From NCBI RefSeq assembly GCF_000220395.1, contig NW_004086065.1, positions 1 through 52,404 on the forward strand: 52,404 nt of DNA, given 5' to 3'. The position numbers and the translations under genes are program-made. Numbering within the stretch: position 1 is the stretch's first letter; every line of letters starts with the position of its first letter. The DNA is from Ichthyophthirius multifiliis. Taxonomy: Eukaryota > Ciliophora > Oligohymenophorea > Hymenostomatida. The notes under the pieces are model-generated. The model searched no databases and was not told the DNA's origin. It worked only from the letters and a program-made list of their open reading frames with translations. This document shows, piece by piece, positions 13,430 to 27,648 of this stretch.

Positions 13430-13677
13430 TCAATCTGAATTAATTTTTTTTATTTTAAGATATTTTTTGTTAAAATTTGGTTCTCCTTAAATATATTCAG
13501 AAAAATCTTCAAGTATGACCTTAATTTTACGATTTTATTTTTATATTGTAAATTCTCTTTTAAACAATTTATTAATTTTCTTACAGATTAATTAAATTCG
13601 CTATTTTTAAAAGGTATTTTTTTAAATTTTGTATCTTTAAATGAATTTTTATGTTTTATCCTTTATTTACAACCCAT
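13430..13677 (-). CDS. Possible small protein with Met-Gly-Cys N-terminus
   Basis: A GT-AG intron at 13520-13584 (GTAAGA...TTAAG) joins exons 13677-13585 and 13519-13430 in phase into 60 residues ending at TGA. The N-terminus is MGCKQRIKHKNSF, basic, and resembles an N-myristoylation/palmitoylation signal (Gly2, Cys3). The second exon reads VILEDFSEYIQGEPNF and has a richer residue mix than the surrounding A+T noise. This supports coding. Without the intron the two exons are in different frames. It lies about 210 bp beyond the oligoribonuclease stop, on the same strand, with its own ATG. No family is recognised. It could be the end of a longer gene or chance, so confidence is modest. Confidence 0.42.
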
Positions 13678-13884
13678 TTTATTACTTATTTTTATTTTAA
13701 TAATAAATCAAAAATATATTTAAAATTATTATAAAACCATTATTAATTATTCGATTGACAAATAATCATGAAGATATATAATTAAATAAATTCTCATAAA
13801 AAATAATAATGTTATAAATTCTTATAAATAATAATAATATTATAAATTATTGTATGAATTATTTCCTTATAAAAAAAAAATAAA

Positions 13885-14445
13885 TCAAACAATTTTAAAA
13901 AAACTACTTTTATAATATTTAAGTTCTTCAATACTTTCTAATATATCATCCAAAGCTCTATGTTAATTTTTTTTCACAGGCGCATCTGCTAGTAAACCAG
14001 GATTCCATTTTTAAGCTAAAGTTTTAATAGTGGAAACATCAATAATTCTATAATGTAAAAATTCAATTAATTTAGGCATTTGCTTATCAAGAAATCTGTA
14101 ATCTTAATGCACCGAGTTTCCTGTAATGTAAGCTTGTCTTTATACAACATTATTACTTTTTAAAAACTAAAGAACTTATTCTTCTGCTTATTATAAACTT
14201 ATTTTACTATTTAAACTTTGTTCATAAAGTCCACTTTCTTTATGGTGTTTTGAATTCCATTCATCCATTGTATCTAAAAGTGTATTAGGAGCATTTATTA
14301 CAATTTCAGGACCTTTAATTATATTTTCTAAATGCGAATCAGTTAAAACTACGGCTAATTCGATTATTTAATCATTTCTGACGTGTAAATCTAAACCTGT
14401 CATTTCTAGGTCAATCCAAAGAAAAACTGGAGTAGAGTTTTACAT
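13885..14445 (-). CDS. REXO2: Oligoribonuclease (3'-5' DEDDh exoribonuclease)
   Basis: Degrades short RNA oligonucleotides of two to five residues to mononucleotides, the last step of RNA turnover, in cytosol or mitochondria. A single exon of 186 residues matches the family's length. The catalytic set is complete: WIDLEMTGLD (Asp12, Glu14), GNSVHQDYRFLDKQMP with its Asp, and HRALDDILESI with the general-base His and the last Asp. Other family landmarks are TMDEWNSKHHKESGL, HYRIIDVSTIKTLAQKWNP and ELKYY. About ten in-frame TAA/TAG codons show glutamine reassignment clearly. No long targeting peptide precedes the domain, so a cytosolic form is likely, although mitochondrial forms often start from an upstream ATG. 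Confidence 0.95.
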
Positions 14446-15634
14446 AATTTTATTTTTTAATTATTTAATTAATATAAATAGATTAATTAATTTTTTTATT
14501 TTTAATCAATTTATAATTAAAAACTAATATCAATAAAAAATAATAAATTATATAATTTTAAGTATTCTTTTTTTTTATTAAATTTTTAAACAAAATAAAC
14601 ATAATGAAAAAAAAAAAAAAAAACATTATTCATAAATTTTTATAATTATAAAGGATATTTATGAAAAAATTAGTTGATAAAATTTGAATATATATTAAAT
14701 AATTAAATTATAGTATAATTATATTAAAAAAAAAAAAGTATAAACAAATATATATATTTATATTTATAATATAAACTTAAAAAATAAATATATAATATTT
14801 ATTAAAAATAAAAAAAAATTAAAAAAAAAAATAAACAAATAAAATTAAAAAAAAAATTAGTTATGTTTATTAAATATAAAAAAATATTAGAATTTTTAAG
14901 TAATTTATAATAAATATATTAATAATAAGAAAAAAATAATTAGTAAATAATATTTTTTTTATATCAATAAAATATATAATAATTAAACGAAAAATATAAA
15001 ATAAATTATATATGTAATATAAATATTTTAAAATTATTATATAAAAATAAATACATATATATTATAATATGAATATCTATAAAATTTATATATAAATTTT
15101 ATAATTTATTAATACAAATTTATGAATAAAAATAATAAATATATAATAAATATATATTTTTTTTCAAAAAAAATGTATTTAAGTACATAAAATATATATA
15201 TTTGTAATATTTATTTAAGAAAATATAAAAATAAATAAAAATAAAATTCTTTATTAAATATCGTTCTAATATAAAAATAAAACTATATATAAAAAAAAAA
15301 TATATATAAATATATATATTTAAAAATATATTTTATTTAGATATATATTTTTTTTTTTTATTTATTTTTGTTTTTAGATATAAATTTAAATGCATATATT
15401 TATATATATTTTTCTTTTTTTCTTTTTTATATAATTACAATAATTATATAATTTTTATTTTATTTAATTTATATCTTTTTCAATAAAAATATATTTATCT
15501 TTATTTAATTAATTATATATTATTTTTATTTTCTTTTTTTTAATTTTGTCTTAAAAAACTAAATAAATATTTATATTTTTTATATAAAAATTATAAAGAA
15601 AATTTATTAAATATATATATATATTTATATATTT

Positions 15635-15674
<40 letters not shown>

Positions 15675-17496
15675 TTTATTTAATTTTTTTATCTTTTTTA
15701 ATTTTTTTTGATTATGTATTAACTTAGAAATTATATTTTATTTTATTTTACTTAAAATATATACATATTATTATTCTCTTATCTTTTTTTTTTAGAATTT
15801 TTTATTTTTAATACATTTTTGATTTTATATAAATTATATTAATATTATATTATTTTTTTTTAAAAAGAGTATTTTTTAAAGTATTTATTTAAACTATTAT
15901 TTTATATAATTTTATTAACCTATCTTCTTCTATATAATATTAAGGTAAATATTAGCAATTATTAATCTACAAATTTTTACATTTTATACACAAAAGTTTA
16001 TATTAATAAAAATTATAATTGAGTCAATTTTCTTTAGCAATAAATCTCTATATAATTAAAAATTTTATTATGAATATTTTATTATGAATAAATTAATTTA
16101 ATGTAATATTATATTTTTTAATTAGAATAGATTTTTATTTATTTTATACACTTTTTATATATAAATATTTAATTTCATTATTAAATCTTATTAATTTTTA
16201 TTTTTATTTTAATAATGTTTTTATAATTAATTTTTACTTTATTTATTATATTTTATTTTGATTTCTTACTTTTCTAATTTTTTATTGTTTTTTTTGATTC
16301 TCATATTATTTTTTTAATTGATTTATCTAATTAGATTTAAATTTTAGATATACTTTATACTTATATTTCATAATATTAAATTTTTATAATATTAAAAAAT
16401 AATAATATTTCCTCTATTTTAAATATTTTTTATTTTTTTCTATTTTTTTCTATCTAATTATAATGCATATTATTTTAAATATGAAAAATATAATTAACTA
16501 TTAATATTTATTTTATTTGTCTGAAAATTTTATTTATATTTCATTAAATTTTGTTTATTAAATATATTAAGTTTCTATTTTTTATCAGTATTACATATAT
16601 AATTTATTATTTACAAATAAAAAATTAAATATAATATATAAATTCTTAAAATATAAGTTTTAATAGAATTTGTGAATTATTTAATATTAATAATGATATT
16701 ATAATAGAAATTTTTATTAAAAATATTGGACTAGCACTTTTTTAAGATAAGGATATTATGCTTAATATAAAAATATAAATATGTTTTATAACTTTTTGTC
16801 TAAAGCCAATAATCTTATGAATTAAATCAAAATTAAAGTTATAATTTTTTTTTAATTAAAAATGCTGTTTATTATTTGATTTAATAATAATGTTTTATTA
16901 AATATGCGCACAAAAAAATATATATTATTTTTAAAAATTAACAATAATGTATTAATTAATTATATTTATTAAAATCAATTATATATTTAAATATTTAAAA
17001 ACTTTATTATATCATTATGATAAAGTTTAGATATAATTTTTGTAATTTATTGGATTTAAATAATAAAATAAAAATTTTTATTGATAATTTATGTATATAA
17101 TTATAAAAAAAAAAGTCATTAATTTATTTTAAAACAAATAAAATTAATATAACTATTAGTATAGTTATATTTATATATATTAAATAGCATATATACATTT
17201 AAAATATTTATTTTTTTATATTCATCAAAAAAATAAAACATATATTTATGTTAATGATTATTTAATTTAAGTTCCTTTTTTATAAAATTTTTTATTTTTT
17301 AAATAATAATAAGTATAAATATTTATTAGATAATGTTTTATATTATTTAAATTAATTAATTTTACATATTTATCATTTTATAATAAATTAATTTAAAAAA
17401 TTAATAGAAATTTAATTTAAATTTTTAATAATAATTATAATATCTATTTAGTTCCCTAAATAAAAAAAAAATACAAACATTATATATTTCTATAAA
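14446..17496. other. 3 kb gene-free AT-rich spacer
   Basis: Divergent spacer between oligoribonuclease (-) and Rab2 (+). Composition is almost wholly A+T with poly-A/T blocks and a TA tract at about 15640-15670. A slightly less AT-rich patch at about 16725-16850 holds no recognisable domain or RNA gene. No tRNA-like arms or snRNA landmarks were seen. Confidence 0.65.
15635..15672. repeat. (TA)n dinucleotide tract
   Basis: A run of about 18 TA units within the large spacer. No gene context. Confidence 0.85.
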
Positions 17497-18431
<935 letters not shown>

Positions 18432-18548
18432 AAAAAAAAAAAAAATGCATATAAATATATAAAGCATATAATATATAAGTATAATTATTAAAAAAAAAAA
18501 ATTTAATTATTTTTTTAATTATCATAAAACAAAAAAAATTTTCAAAAA

Positions 18549-18986
18549 TCAAATTATTTTAAAGATTATAACAAAATATTTAAATAATCCAATTTTTCTT
18601 TTTATTTTTAATAAATCCCATTCAAAAACAGGAATAATGATAAACAAATTTCCATAAAGTTAACATATTTTTTTCTTTAATTCTTATTTGCCTTTAAGTA
18701 TTTCTTTATTTCTACAATAATGTTAATATCCATTAACTTCTACAACAATTTATTTTCCAATATAATTTTAGTTTATTAAAATATCAATTTAAATATGATC
18801 TACATTAGCCTCTAAAAAATGAGGTATTTTTAAAATCTTCATATGTTCAGCTACATCTAAACACAACATACTACTTTTAAACTAAACTTAAAATATAATA
18901 ATAAAATAAATAAATAAATTAATAAATATATATATATATATTATAAAATATTTAAAAAAATATATTAATAAAAAAAATATTATATT

Positions 18987-19033
<47 letters not shown>

Positions 19034-20626
19034 TTTACATTTTTTATTCCATTCTAAAAATACATCTTCAATGTTTTTAATTAATTCATTATTATAAATA
19101 TCTACATATTTTTTTAAATACAAATGAGCATAATACAATACTGTAACATCTTATTAACTAATTATATAATTAACTTTGTGATTGTAAAGGAAATAATTTA
19201 TTAAAAAATATATGCATTTATTAATTTTTTCAGGTTTATCAAGTATACATAAAGCCCAAACGCACATTGAAACATATTCTAAATTTACATAATCTTAAAT
19301 ATTTTCTTTTTGTGTTGAAAATTTAAGTGCATAAAGTTCCACTATTTGATAAAAATATTCTAGAAAAGCTTCTATATTTTATTAAACTATGTCTTTATCT
19401 TACCTAATGTTCAATTTTCCTAAACAATGAATTATTTAAAAAACTTCATTTAATGTAGTTAAATATTAATCTCTTGTATTTTATTCAAAACCTTTGAAAT
19501 CTTACCTTTTTATGCTCTCTATAGCTTCCAAAACTATAAAAGGTTCATAAAAGGATATTTTTTGTAAAGAATTACAAATAAAAGCGAATTATTTTGTGGT
19601 CTATATTTCTTTTTTAATTATTTTCTCTTTAATTTCTTATACTATTTTTTCATAAAAAGCATCTAATTCGTATAAATATACTCTTCCATATGTATACAAA
19701 GCTTCTAATTTTCCTATTATACTGAAAGCCTTCAAAATATTTTCCTAAAAATATTTCTTAGGCCTCTCTTCAGCCAATTTATTACATATAATTTCTGAAA
19801 TTTCGATCAAAAAAAGCTTATTTATGCTATCAGAAACCCTTAATTAATTTTAGATTATAAATATTACATTTTAGAATGATAAAAGATTTCTCTTTTAAAA
19901 AAAAATACCTTAAATATATTCAAAATAAGGTATAATTTTTTCCTTCCAATAAATATTATTTTTTGTATTTTGAATAATTTTACTTAAATAATATTGTAAT
20001 TATAAAGCATCATCAATTTTTTATTCCTTAAAAATAAAATTTTTTAACGCCTAAAAAAGTTGTCCTTAATCTCTATTAAAAATAGGAAAATAAGAAATCA
20101 CAAAAAGCAGTTTTTTTATATTTTCGAATGAAATCTCATTTATGTTTTATAAACTTTTTTAATAAATTTTTCTTATTAAAACTTCTTATTTAGAAAATTT
20201 TAAATTTCCATTCATTCTATATATTTCGACTAATTTATAACATATTTCAATATTAATCTCAAGTTATTTTTCTATATTATTCTTTTATTTTCTTAAATAA
20301 CAATCTATTATATAGGAGTAGTTTTTTAATAATTTCTTCTCGAATATATTGTTTTATTTAAATTTGGGTATTTAATTAATCATATCTTCTAATAATTAAT
20401 TAAAATTTTAACAGCTTTCACTTATTTTAGGAATTATTACTTAATTTAAATAATCGTAATCTTATATTTTTAATAATTCAAAGGTATTTTTTACTTTATT
20501 TTATTAAATTTTGCTATTATTTATATTTAAAATGGGTTTTTTTATATTTTAAATGGGTATTTTTATATTTTAAATTGGCTATTTTAATGATTTTGTGAAA
20601 AATGGAATTAATAAAAATTTGCGCAT
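18549..20626 (-). CDS. RAP-domain RNA-binding protein, probably mitochondrial
   Basis: Exons 20626-19868, 19816-19039 and 18886-18549 join to 624 residues ending at TGA. The first residues (MRKFLLIPFFTKSLKQPI) are basic and hydrophobic without acids, like a mitochondrial presequence. The body is a chain of helical segments, as in the FASTK and heptatricopeptide RNA-binding proteins. The C-terminus is a RAP domain: IGKQIVVEVNGYQHYCRN, then a Lys-rich helix KQELKKKICQLYGN, and FIIIPVFEWDLL. RAP proteins bind organelle transcripts and aid their processing or rRNA stability. The EVNGYQHY segment carries the conserved core Glu and the aromatic/His of the endonuclease-like fold. The gene ends about 120 bp from the convergent Rab2 gene. 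The last intron (18887-19038) has a long TA tract. Confidence 0.85.
18986..19030. repeat. TA-rich tract in RAP gene intron
   Basis: Nearly perfect TA repeat inside the 152 bp second intron of the RAP gene. Confidence 0.8.
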
Positions 20627-20718
20627 TTTTGTTTATATACTTATTTTTATACTTTTTTTTAGATAAAAATAAATTAATATTAATAAATATTTTTTATTTA
20701 TTTAAAAAAAAAAAAAAA

Positions 20719-21618
20719 ATGAAAATACATATTTAATTATTAATTATTATATTATTTTAATATAAATAAATATACAATTAAATCTAAATAATAAACGACA
20801 AATACAATTATATACAATAAATATGGTCAGATACATGTATTCCTAACGGCAAAAATTAATCCCCAATCGACATAACTACATCATACAATGAATAATTATA
20901 ATAATGTGAATTAACGGATTAAAAAATTTACATTTCTTTCACAAACGAAAATATATAAGCATTAATAGAAGATTTAGGATATACTATATATGTTAAAGGA
21001 AATTGGTCCACATTATATTATTAAATTCAAAAAGATAGATTATTAAAATATAATGCTATAGGTTTTTAATTCAGGAGTCCTAGTGAGCATAAACTTAAAG
21101 GAAAATAATTCGATTTAGAATTATAAATAGATTACATACTATAGAATTCTAATGATATTGAAGACTAACCTTAATTTGCTTTTTTTTCAATATTTTTTAA
21201 TAAAAAAACGGAACTGGATTAATAAGCAAGTGAATTTTTTACAATAAATGATTTTTCGAAAGTTAATGAAAGTTAACATATTAATTTCTATTAAAGTTTA
21301 GGATATTATATAATTAATTCGGATAATAATAGTGCTTTTTTATATTAAGGATCTAAAACTTATGACTAATGTGAAAGTTCTTATTGGATTTTGTTTGAAA
21401 ATAATTTTATTGTTGATTTAAAAAGCTTTGAGTTGTTTTAAAATTTATGGAAAAAAAATATTGATTTTATACTGACTAATGAATATGGGAATATTATTTC
21501 TTAAGGAAATAATAGAAGAATTAATTTTAATAAAGGAAACGTTATTTATAATTTGCCTGTTTGCTAATTTGGTAATATATTGCTAATTTATAATTTATTT
21601 TATATTTTATTCTTTTGA
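20719..21618 (+). CDS. Secreted alpha-carbonic-anhydrase-like protein lacking zinc ligands
   Basis: A single exon of 299 residues. Residues 1-20 (MKIHIQLLIIILFQYKQIYN) form a signal peptide. The alpha-CA fold is recognisable from IWSDTCIPNGKNQSPIDI (the usual G..QSPIDI), then FQFRSPSEHKLKGKQFDLELQIDY, and FLYQGSKTYDQC near the end. In active enzymes the first segment reads FHFHSPSEH and the second ELHIVH, whose three His bind zinc. Here these positions are Gln117, Arg119 and Gln136, so zinc binding and CO2 hydration should be lost. The Glu of SEH and the Thr of GS-T remain. The last 15 residues are hydrophobic (ILLIYNLFYILFF), suggesting a GPI anchor or membrane tail. A surface binding protein, by analogy with carbonic-anhydrase-related proteins, is the likeliest role. 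Confidence 0.83.
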
Positions 21619-22228
21619 ATTATTATGTTTTAAAATAATTTTTTATGTTATTTTTTTTTTTTAAAAAAAATAGTTTATATATTATTAATTATTTTAAATA
21701 AAAAAAAAAAATAATCATAAATTATATAATTTAATAACGTATGTATCATTAGTTTCTATTATAATCAAATTTTATATTAAAATAGTTTATATGTTTTTTA
21801 TTTTTTAATAAGAAATTAATATACTGGATAAAAATACTACATATTTTTATTAATTATTTCACCTCAATTTTTTTTTTTTTAATTAAAAATAAAAATTAAG
21901 ATAAAAAAGAATATAAAAATTAAATATTTATATTTTTAGTAATTAAACTTTTTTATTTAAATAAAAATAAAAAATATATTTAATTATTTATTAGTTATAA
22001 TTAATGTTCCACTATTATTTACTTGAATTTTAATCGATGAGAATAAAAAATAAATAAAATAATTCATAAAAATAAAAATAAGGGATAAAAAAATTCTATA
22101 AAAATAATAAATAATAGTATAAAATATACAAAAATATTAAAAATAAATAAAATAAGATAAAAAAGCAAAACAAAAAATCATATTAATATAAAAAAAAAAA
22201 TATAAAATAAAAAAATTAAATAATAAAA
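21619..22228. other. Intergenic, no gene seen
   Basis: About 600 bp of A+T between two plus-strand genes. No coding pattern on either strand. Confidence 0.7.
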
Positions 22229-25200
22229 ATGAAAAATAAAATATTATTTATAATTTTTTAATTATAATTTATTTAAAAAATAACATCTTCAAATTGTATT
22301 TTAAATTGTAAAACTTGTATAAATTCTTAATGTTTAGAATGCGAATAGGGATATTATAAACTTAAATAAATATAAAATCAATCCATTAAATATTGTTTAC
22401 CATGTTCTGGTGAAGGTTGCAAATAGTAATTTTCATAACTACATAATTATATTAATATATATTTTTTTATCAAAAAATATAAAAATAAAAAATATATCTA
22501 AATTTAATATAAAAAAAAAAAATTAATAAAAAAGATGTGATAAATAGGGATTTTGTAAAAAATGTAAAGACAATTATTTTAAAATTGATAATAAATGTAT
22601 AAAATGTGGTATAGAATATTGTTTAAAATGTTAAAATGACTAATCATGTTTACTTTGTATCGAAGGATTTGTACCAGTAAATAAATTGTGTGAAAAAAAA
22701 TATACTAAATGCTAAAGTTAGCCTAAAATGTATTATGATAATTAAAAAAAAAGTTGCATTCTATGTATGTAATACTGTATTAAAAAATAAAAATTAAAAA
22801 TATATATCAAATATATATAAATATAAATATAAAAAAAAATATTTATATTTAATATATATATTTCATATATTATTTTTATTATTTATATTATTTATATATA
22901 TCATTTTATTTATATTTTTTATATTATATATATTTATATTATTTTTATTTTTTTTAATTTATATTATTTTTTTTATTTATATTATTGATATTATTTATAT
23001 AATTATAATTATTGATATTATTTATATTATTTATATTATTTATTTTATTTATATTATTAATATTTTTAAATTATTTATATTATATATATTCATTTATATA
23101 TATAAATTAATATATATATTTATATATTTAAATATATTTATATATACATATATATATTTATATTTATATTTATTAACTTATTTTTAATATAAAAGGTTCA
23201 TATTGTAATAATTATAATGATTGTTTTCTATGCCAAAATTAGTATTTCTATGATACTTAGTTGAGATAATGTATTTAATGTACTTAAGGTTGTTTATCTT
23301 GTACTAATTTTGAATGCTTATTATGTTTAAAGGATTATTATTTATATAAAGGATAATGTATATAATAGATTAAAGATATTATATGTGATATTGGTTATTT
23401 TTTTAATCTAAATGAATGTTAAAAATGTTCAGAAAATTGTTTATTATGTTCTTCGGATAATAAATGTGAGTTATGTTATGATTAAATTAATTATTAATTA
23501 ACAGAATAATAGGGAAATAATATAGTTTGTTAAAGAAGATGCCCATAAAATTAATTTGTTAAACTCACAATAAATGAGTTTCAAGATTATTTAGCAGGAT
23601 TACCAGTAAAAATGGAATATGAAAGATATTTAAAATGTTAAAAATGTTAAAGTTAAAATAAAAATTGCTCTTAGTGTATTGGATTTGACAGTTTTTGTGA
23701 AATATGTAAAAATGATAATTTCTTTTTATTTTAAGGAAGTTGTGTATAGATATGCCCAGAAAATACTTATTTGGTTTAAAACTATAATTAAGACAATAAA
23801 AGATGTAAATAATGGTAATTTTATAATATATATATTTTAAAAAAGTTTAATATTTTAATAAATATATATTTTTTTAAAAAAGTTAATTTACTATAAATAT
23901 ATTTAAATTTTTTTTTTTAGTATAATATATGTATATATAAACATATTAGACAAATTTTTTAATTTTTCAACAAAGCCTCTTTAATAGTTAAAACATAAAA
24001 AAATTATAAAATTGTATAAAAGAAGATGATATAGATGAGTTTTAATTAGTACGTATAAATAATTAAGTAATTGAAAATTGTCTATAATAAACAATTAAAG
24101 TAGGAAACGAATGTTTTCCAACTTTTGAATGTGAACGTATAATATATATGTCAAATATAAATGATATTTGGTGCACATAGTGTAAAAACGATATTTTTTT
24201 CTCATATTTTGGATAATGTGTATAATAATGTCCACAAGATACATTTATATAAAATAAACACTGTATAAATAATGATATTCTAAATGCTTTTTAAAAATTT
24301 AATAATTAGCATATATTATAAATATTTAAAACATAATTTGAAAGTAGTTTCGTTTTAGACTCAAATGCAGTTATAGTTTCAAAATAAATAAGCTTTTTTT
24401 TAAGTTAAAATACTCCTAATCTAGAAATTTAAAATGATGTGAATCTTTAAAAATAAAATTTTGAATAATAATTTATGTATATGAATAATAATAATTGCTA
24501 AAATAATAACTTTTAAGGATGTATGAATTAAGGAATTTGTAAAAAAGTATTTAAAAACTATTTTAATTCATGCACTTGTGAAAATAACTAAGGTTTTATA
24601 AATATATAAAAAAATAAAATATATATTTTAAATTTATTTTATATCCTAAATAAAGGTTAATTTTGCTAATTTTAAGCAAATGAAATTTAGAAAATATAAT
24701 AAACAGCTTCCAATTACATATTATATATAATTAAAGCTTTATAATAATTAAAATTATCTAATAAATCCAATTTAAAGTAATATATATAAAAAAACAAAAA
24801 TATTTGTTTTTTTAATAAAAAAAATTAAAGTGTAGATTAGATAATGAATTTATTATATGGAATTGTTTATTTACGAGATATTTTCAATATAGAAATATTT
24901 TTACAATTAATGAAAATTTATGAAATGGAATTAGTTCCTTATCCATTTTAAACAGATGAATAAATAAATACTCATTTAAATATTCTAGATATATTGATAG
25001 ATATTTTAAGAATTGTAAATATAGATTAGACTTAAAAATAGGATAATTTTGCAAAACTACTTCTTAATTTTAAAATAACATCATTTTATTTATTATAATT
25101 TCGTCGAGAAAACTTTATTAATTTAACTAATTTAAAGGCTTATATTGGAATTCCATAAGGCTAAATATTTCAATTAAATTTATTCGAAGTACATAAGATA

Positions 25201-25758
25201 AATATGGAATTCAATTAACCTTTTGAAAACAAAAAATACTTAGAAATAATAGTTTTTCCATTAGATATGTTAACAAGTAGGGTATAAATAGATAAATAAA
25301 AAAAACAATACTTAACAATAAACTCTAATGTTCTTCAAATAGAAATAAAAGATACTTAAAATCCATAAGAATATGCATAAATAAATATTAAAATAAAGAT
25401 AGACTTATAAATATAAAAAATTTTTAATACAACAAGCTAACAAGAAAATGATAAAACATATTTATGGAATATGTAATAGAAATAATGGGATAATTTAAAA
25501 AAATAAAATTAATATATAAATAATAAATCTTATTTAAAACTTTAATTTTCGAGAGGAAATGAAAAAGAAAATAAAAAAGAATTTTCTGAATGTATATATA
25601 ACAATAATTGTATGGAAACAAAAAATTTTTATATAAAATTGATAATTTTATTATTAATTACAATTCTATTTTTTATAACAACAATAAGTAATTATCTAAA
25701 AAAAGAAAAATTTATTATTTTATACGGAAATAATAAATAATAATAATAAAAATAATAA

Positions 25759-25841
<83 letters not shown>

Positions 25842-26974
25842 TAAAAATAATAATAATAATTATAATAATTGTCTTTAAATAAAAAAAATAATATAGATTC
25901 AGCTATTGATATTATATAAAATTTTTCTATTAAAACAGAAAAAAATAAATAAGAAGTCATAAAAAATATAAAATCACAAAATATTATAAATGAACTTGAA
26001 ATACAAACTTAATAATTACAATTAAATAATAAAAATATAATAAAAATTTTTAAAAGTTAATCGTTAAATCATTAAATCATTAATATTGAAGAGAATCTGC
26101 AAAAGAAATAAAAATTAATACTTTAACATAAAAACATGATTTTAAGAAAAAAATTAAAAGAAAATTTAAAGAATAAATAAATTCAAAAATTATAAAGTAT
26201 TTAATATTAGTAATAAAATTAAAAATTAGAATTATCTAATTAAATTTCAAATATTTAAAAAAATAATACTAAATAAAACAATAAATAATAATAAGATGAG
26301 ATCAAAAACAGTATACCTATATTAAAAAGAAGAATTGATAGTATCTAATTAGAATGTATTGATTGTATTGAGTAATTAGAATTAAAAACAAATTAAAATG
26401 TTATAGATAAAAATAAAGATATCTATGTTATTAAAAACATAAATTTTTATATAAATGATTAATTAAAATTAGATACTAATAAAAATAACATATAAAAAAA
26501 ATAATAAATATAGCAATAAAATTAATTATAATAAAAAAAAAATAAACAATTAAATATTGTTGATTAAAAATTTAATATTCAAAAATAATAAGAAAATATA
26601 GAAATAAAAAAAGATATTTAATAATAAATTAATATTAATTAATAAAATAATATTAAATAATAAGATTATTATAAAAAATAAAATAATAAACAATAAAAAT
26701 TTAATAATTAAGATAAAGTAAATATTTATTAATAAAATAATATTTTAGAAAAAGATAATTATTAAAATTATAATAATATATAAAAAGCAGATAATATTTA
26801 ATAATTTGAAATTAGATAATATTCAAAAAATTTTTAAAAAAAGAAAATATTTAATAATATGAAATTAAAAAAAAAAGAATAATATAATTGAAAAAATAAA
26901 ATAAATATTGTAAAAAATAAAATTAAAATATTAAGAAAGAAAATAAATAAGATAATTAAGAAAATTAAAAATAA

Positions 26975-27020
<46 letters not shown>

Positions 27021-27648
27021 TTAATAATAGATTTTATATTAATAAAAATCAATTGAAAGTAATGATAGTTTAAAAAAAGGAAAAATATGTCCCAAATTTT
27101 ATAATTATTCAAAGGAAGAATGGGGTAACATAATATATTATTCTTATATATATTCTTACAAATATGGTTTTGAAAAAATACCTTCGTGGTTAAGGATTTG
27201 TATTATATTTTCTTCTATATTATTACTTTTAAATTTATCAAATATGTTTTTTGATTAAATAGATGAAAATTAATAAGAAAATATAGGATATAAAATTTCT
27301 AAAGATAAAAATTAAATATAATAAATTTTTTTAACTAGTATATCTATATATGGACTATATTAAATTTCTTTTATTATAAGTTTTATTATTATTCTAATTT
27401 TAAATAAGTTATTATGTTATAAAAGGTGTATTATTTTATTTAATTTTATGATTTAATTATTTATATATTCAATTAGTTTTATTAGTATTATTTTTAGTGG
27501 AAATAATTTTTTCTTTTAATGTATTTATGTAACACTTCTTTGTTGTTTTTATGAACTTATGATAGAAACCTTTTTTATTTTAACTGCTAAAAAATTCTAA
27601 ATTACTATACTTTTTTTATTAATAAGATGCAAAAAATACGATATATGA
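22229..27648 (+). CDS. Giant cysteine-rich/EGF multipass surface protein (possibly REJ/polycystin-like)
   Basis: Exons 22229-22425, 22535-22776, 23196-23804, 23921-24592, 24656-24776 and 24831-27648 join to about 1552 residues. A signal peptide (MKNKILFIIFQLQFI) leads into several hundred residues of C-x2-C repeats of the furin/growth-factor-receptor kind (CKTCINSQCLECEQGYY, CIKCGIEYCLKCQ). An EGF-like module follows (GICKKVF...CTCENNQGQFCQF). Then comes an extracellular domain without cysteines ending near IIVFPLDMLTSR, and a transmembrane helix KLIILLLITILFFITTI. Next is a very long Asn/Gln/Lys low-complexity cytoplasmic region and, from SKEEWGNIIYYSYIYSYKYG, about five hydrophobic segments to the TGA. 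This order recalls ciliate REJ/polycystin-related proteins, but no PLAT or pore signature is visible. The family call is tentative. Confidence 0.7.
22777..23195 (+). repeat. Long intron built of degenerate TTATATTATT repeats
   Basis: The 419 bp intron of the cysteine-rich gene is the longest confident intron in the window. From about 22860 to 23060 it consists of imperfect tandem copies of a 9-12 bp unit close to TTATATTATT, flanked by TA tracts. Splicing at its ends restores a C-x2-C pair. Confidence 0.7.
25740..25863 (+). repeat. (AAT)n poly-Asn tract
   Basis: About 35 AAT triplets with a few AAA, AGT and AAC interruptions, coding poly-Asn just after the first internal transmembrane helix of the cysteine-rich protein. 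The reverse strand gives a false poly-Tyr ORF. Confidence 0.9.
26974..27022 (+). repeat. (AAT/ATA/TAA)n triplet tract
   Basis: A further triplet tract just upstream of the C-terminal transmembrane block. The reading frame that leads into the last domain reads it as poly-Gln (TAA). Confidence 0.8.

Noticed and set aside
16725-16850. Possible structured RNA gene in the large spacer
   Set aside because: The patch is slightly less AT-rich, but no tRNA arms, snRNA boxes or convincing stems were visible.
22860-23060. Tandem repeats taken as a satellite or mobile element
   Set aside because: They lie inside an intron whose splicing restores a cysteine motif, and there are no terminal repeats or coding remnants.
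25715-25960. Minus-strand poly-Tyr ORF
   Set aside because: It is the reverse complement of an AAT microsatellite inside the plus-strand cysteine-rich gene. The same holds for the poly-Tyr ORF at 7624-7935 inside VPS8.
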